7,803 bases of DNA from Dehalococcoidia bacterium (GTDB taxonomy: Bacteria > Chloroflexota > Dehalococcoidia > GIF9 > AB-539-J10). Positions 6,456-7,803 of the stretch are shown piece by piece; within the stretch, counting starts at the first letter, position 1, and every line of letters starts with the position of its first letter. The position numbers were made by a program, and so were the translations under genes. The notes below the pieces were generated by a model that was not told where the DNA came from, searched no databases, and saw only the letters and a list, made by a program, of their open reading frames with translations. The stretch lies in contig DAOVDO010000039.1 of NCBI GenBank assembly GCA_030669525.1, positions 1 through 7,803 of the forward strand. The letters are read 5' to 3'.

Positions 6456-6489
6456 CAAATAGTAGCGATTATTTACTGGTCGCTATTTG
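6456..6489. terminator. Hairpin just after livK
   Basis: The arms CAAATAGTAGCGA (6456-6468) and TCGCTATTTG (6480-6489) pair over 10 bp with a 3-nt bulge on the left arm and an 11-nt loop. It begins one base after the livK stop codon. No clear T-run follows, so it may end the liv transcript or protect its 3' end; a Rho-independent terminator is not certain. Confidence 0.45.
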
Positions 6490-6490
6490 T

Positions 6491-6525
6491 AGAGTGCTAT
6501 CACAGCCAGATTGTGGTAGCATTCT
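6491..6525. terminator. Long hairpin between livK and the hydrolase gene
   Basis: AGAGTGCTATCACA (6491-6504) and TGTGGTAGCATTCT (6512-6525) form a 14-bp stem with two G-T wobbles and a 7-nt loop. The stem survives through compensating wobble pairs, which suggests the structure matters. It directly follows the first hairpin. A U-tract is lacking (ACTTCATATG follows), so it is terminator-like but not canonical. It probably separates the liv mRNA from the downstream gene. Confidence 0.5.
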
Positions 6526-6548
6526 ACTTCATATGACAGGATATTTTA

Positions 6549-7442
6549 ATGAGCATACAGAGCATGGAAAAAATTGACCAGCTAGACAATTTGAAAGTTA
6601 CAGTTCAGGCAGAGGATTCTGTCTCTTTCGATAGCCCATACTTAGGGCAGCATGGAGTTTCCTTTCTACTTGAAGCAACAACAGGTACGGACATAAAAAG
6701 AATCCTGGTCGATGTAGGCCAAAATTCAGCAGCTCTGTTTAATAACATGAAACTCATGAATATCTCCCCATCAAGCATCAATGCAATTGTTCTAACCCAC
6801 TGTCACTATGACCACACCAGGGGGATAGTGAATATGCTCAGGGAAATCGGGAAGGAAGGTATTCCCATATATGCTCATCCCGATATCTTCCGCCCTAATT
6901 TCCTCATAGATACTTATTTTAAGCATGTAGGTATTACGCCAGAAGATTCGAAGGAGAACATAGAGAAAACCGGTGGCTGTCTTTTTCTGGCCAAGGAACC
7001 CCTTATGATAATGCCCGGGATTATGACCACCGGTGAAGTAAAAAGGCAAACTGAGTTTGAACAGGTTGGAATAAAACTAAAAACAATAGAAAAAGGCAGC
7101 GTCGAAGATGACCAAATGCTGGATGACATCTCTGTTATAGCAAATGTCAAGGACAAAGGCCTGGTAATTGTAACCGGTTGTAGCCATGCTGGAATAGTCA
7201 ATATTATTAAGCAGGCAGTAGAATTAACCGGTTGCCACAAGATAGTGGCCATCATTGGTGGTTTACATCTCTTGGGAGCATCTGATATCAGGATAAAGAG
7301 AACAGTTGAGGAGCTCTCCAAATTTAATATTGGGCAGATATGCGCAGGGCACTGCACCGGATTTAAAGCACAGGTTGAGCTCTATCTCACGTATAAGGAA
7401 AAATTCTCGCCGCTGCGTACCGGCATGCAATTTAATATTTAA
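6549..7442 (+). CDS. Metallo-beta-lactamase-fold hydrolase, COG1237 type
   Basis: A 297-residue soluble metallohydrolase. The metal ligands are visible: THCHYDH (83-89; His84, His86, Asp88, His89), His213 in TGCSHAG (209-215), His240 in GGLHL (237-241) and His268 in AGHCTG (266-271). TTGEVKR (160-166) and DDISV match the pattern of the family often named after 7,8-dihydropterin-6-methyl-4-(beta-D-ribofuranosyl)-aminobenzene-5'-phosphate synthase. That name comes from an archaeal methanopterin protein; bacterial members mostly have unknown substrates, so it should not be transferred. The ATG at 6549 has AGGA at about 7 nt. The ATG at codon 6 is an alternative. It lies 94 bp after livK behind two hairpins, in the same direction, with no clear promoter of its own. 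A link with the importer is possible but not shown. Confidence 0.88.
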   Translation: MSIQSMEKIDQLDNLKVTVQAEDSVSFDSPYLGQHGVSFLLEATTGTDIKRILVDVGQNSAALFNNMKLMNISPSSINAIVLTHCHYDHTRGIVNMLREIGKEGIPIYAHPDIFRPNFLIDTYFKHVGITPEDSKENIEKTGGCLFLAKEPLMIMPGIMTTGEVKRQTEFEQVGIKLKTIEKGSVEDDQMLDDISVIANVKDKGLVIVTGCSHAGIVNIIKQAVELTGCHKIVAIIGGLHLLGASDIRIKRTVEELSKFNIGQICAGHCTGFKAQVELYLTYKEKFSPLRTGMQFNI

Positions 7443-7463
7443 CTCCAGTATCTCCCCTGGAGT
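7442..7463. terminator. Hairpin at the end of the hydrolase gene
   Basis: ACTCCAG (7442-7448) and CTGGAGT (7457-7463) form a perfect 7-bp stem around an 8-nt loop, starting on the last base of the stop codon. Only ATT follows, not a proper T-run. Its place between the stop codon and the plsX promoter suits a transcription end point. The rest of the 180-bp gap shows only a short ATTCACAG/ATTCACAA tandem and the palindrome-like ATTTGGGCAAAT (7531-7542). Confidence 0.45.
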
Positions 7464-7562
7464 ATTCACAGATTCACAAGTTAGTCTACATCTATATTGG
7501 CTCACGCAATCCTCCCTTCATACACCAGTAATTTGGGCAAATCTATTTCGTTACACGATGTA

Positions 7563-7592
7563 TTGACATAAATAGATTAACACACTTAAAAT
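7563..7592 (+). promoter_or_regulatory. Sigma70-type promoter of plsX
   Basis: A perfect TTGACA (7563-7568) is followed after 18 nt by TAAAAT (7587-7592), a 5/6 match to the -10 box. Transcription would start near 7599, giving a leader of about 24 nt that contains the GGAGG of plsX. The surrounding DNA is A+T-rich. I saw no clear FapR-type palindrome near it. Confidence 0.7.
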
Positions 7593-7622
7593 AATTGATA
7601 ATTAACTCGCGGAGGCTTCTAC

Positions 7623-7803
7623 ATGGTAAATATGAGCGGTCAACTGGTGAAAGTAGCTGTAGATGCAATGGGAGGGGATTACGCCCCCCAGGAAATAGTT
7701 AAGGGAGCAATTCAGGCGGCCAGTGAGGGCGGAGTTGAGGTAATACTGGTAGGGTCTGAGGACACTATTCACCGGGAACTGGCTAAGTACGATACTTCCC
7801 ACC
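7623..7803 (+). CDS. plsX: Phosphate acyltransferase PlsX, N-terminal part only
   Basis: Sixty codons are present before the window edge. The segment VKVAVDAMGGDYAPQEIVKG (residues 9-28), followed by AIQAA and VEVILVGSE, is the highly conserved N-terminus of PlsX. PlsX converts acyl-ACP and phosphate to acyl-phosphate, the donor for PlsY in membrane phospholipid synthesis. The ATG at 7623 has GGAGG at 7-nt spacing. The ATG at codon 4 would place it 16 nt away, so codon 1 is preferred. The gene has its own promoter and is separated from the hydrolase by a hairpin, so it probably opens a lipid-synthesis unit unrelated to the importer. The identification is firm despite the truncation. Confidence 0.93.
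   Translation, partial: MVNMSGQLVKVAVDAMGGDYAPQEIVKGAIQAASEGGVEVILVGSEDTIHRELAKYDTSH

Noticed and set aside
7531..7592. Operator for a fatty-acid regulator (FapR or FabT type) upstream of plsX
   Set aside because: ATTTGGGCAAAT (7531-7542) and the A+T-rich palindromic bits around the promoter do not match the known 17-bp FapR operator pattern well enough to call.

Overview
The window is a bacterial chromosome segment with moderate G+C (roughly mid-40s % by eye). Genes are tightly packed, and ATG, TTG and GTG starts are all used. The lineage cannot be fixed from sequence alone. An anaerobic, acid- or amino-acid-degrading bacterium (for example Chloroflexota/Dehalococcoidia, Bacillota or Desulfobacterota) would fit the gene content. 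The lipoprotein signal on the binding protein suits either a Gram-positive or a Gram-negative envelope.

Layout. (1) Positions 1-1472, minus strand: a two-gene CoA-transferase operon of the glutaconate CoA-transferase/IpdAB superfamily. The alpha subunit is complete and the beta subunit runs off the left edge. A strong sigma70-type promoter (TTGACA-17-TATCAT) lies just upstream. (2) Positions 1710-6454, plus strand: a complete branched-chain-amino-acid-type (HAAT family) ABC importer in the order livH, livM, livG, livF, livK. It is divergent from the CoA transferase, across a 237-bp intergenic region. (3) Positions 6549-7442: a metallo-beta-lactamase-fold hydrolase of the COG1237 type, separated from livK by two strong hairpins. 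(4) From 7623 to the right edge: the start of plsX (phosphate acyltransferase of phospholipid synthesis) behind its own good promoter, so it probably begins an unrelated housekeeping unit.

How the genes may work together (inference): the importer brings in a carboxylate or amino acid and the divergent CoA transferase may activate an acid to its CoA thioester, so the pair could be one uptake-and-activation module. No regulator gene is visible.

Oddities. The livM/livG junction holds what looks like the broken 5' end of another livG. It overlaps livM in the usual operon manner and has its own ribosome-binding site. A hairpin-rich stretch follows, and then the intact livG, which has no obvious ribosome-binding site. 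The divergent intergenic region contains a 37-codon ORF that ends two bases before livH and resembles the first part of a GNAT acetyltransferase. I found no tRNA, rRNA, CRISPR array or recognisable insertion sequence, and no gene-free stretch longer than 300 bases. I did not find a convincing wholly new system.
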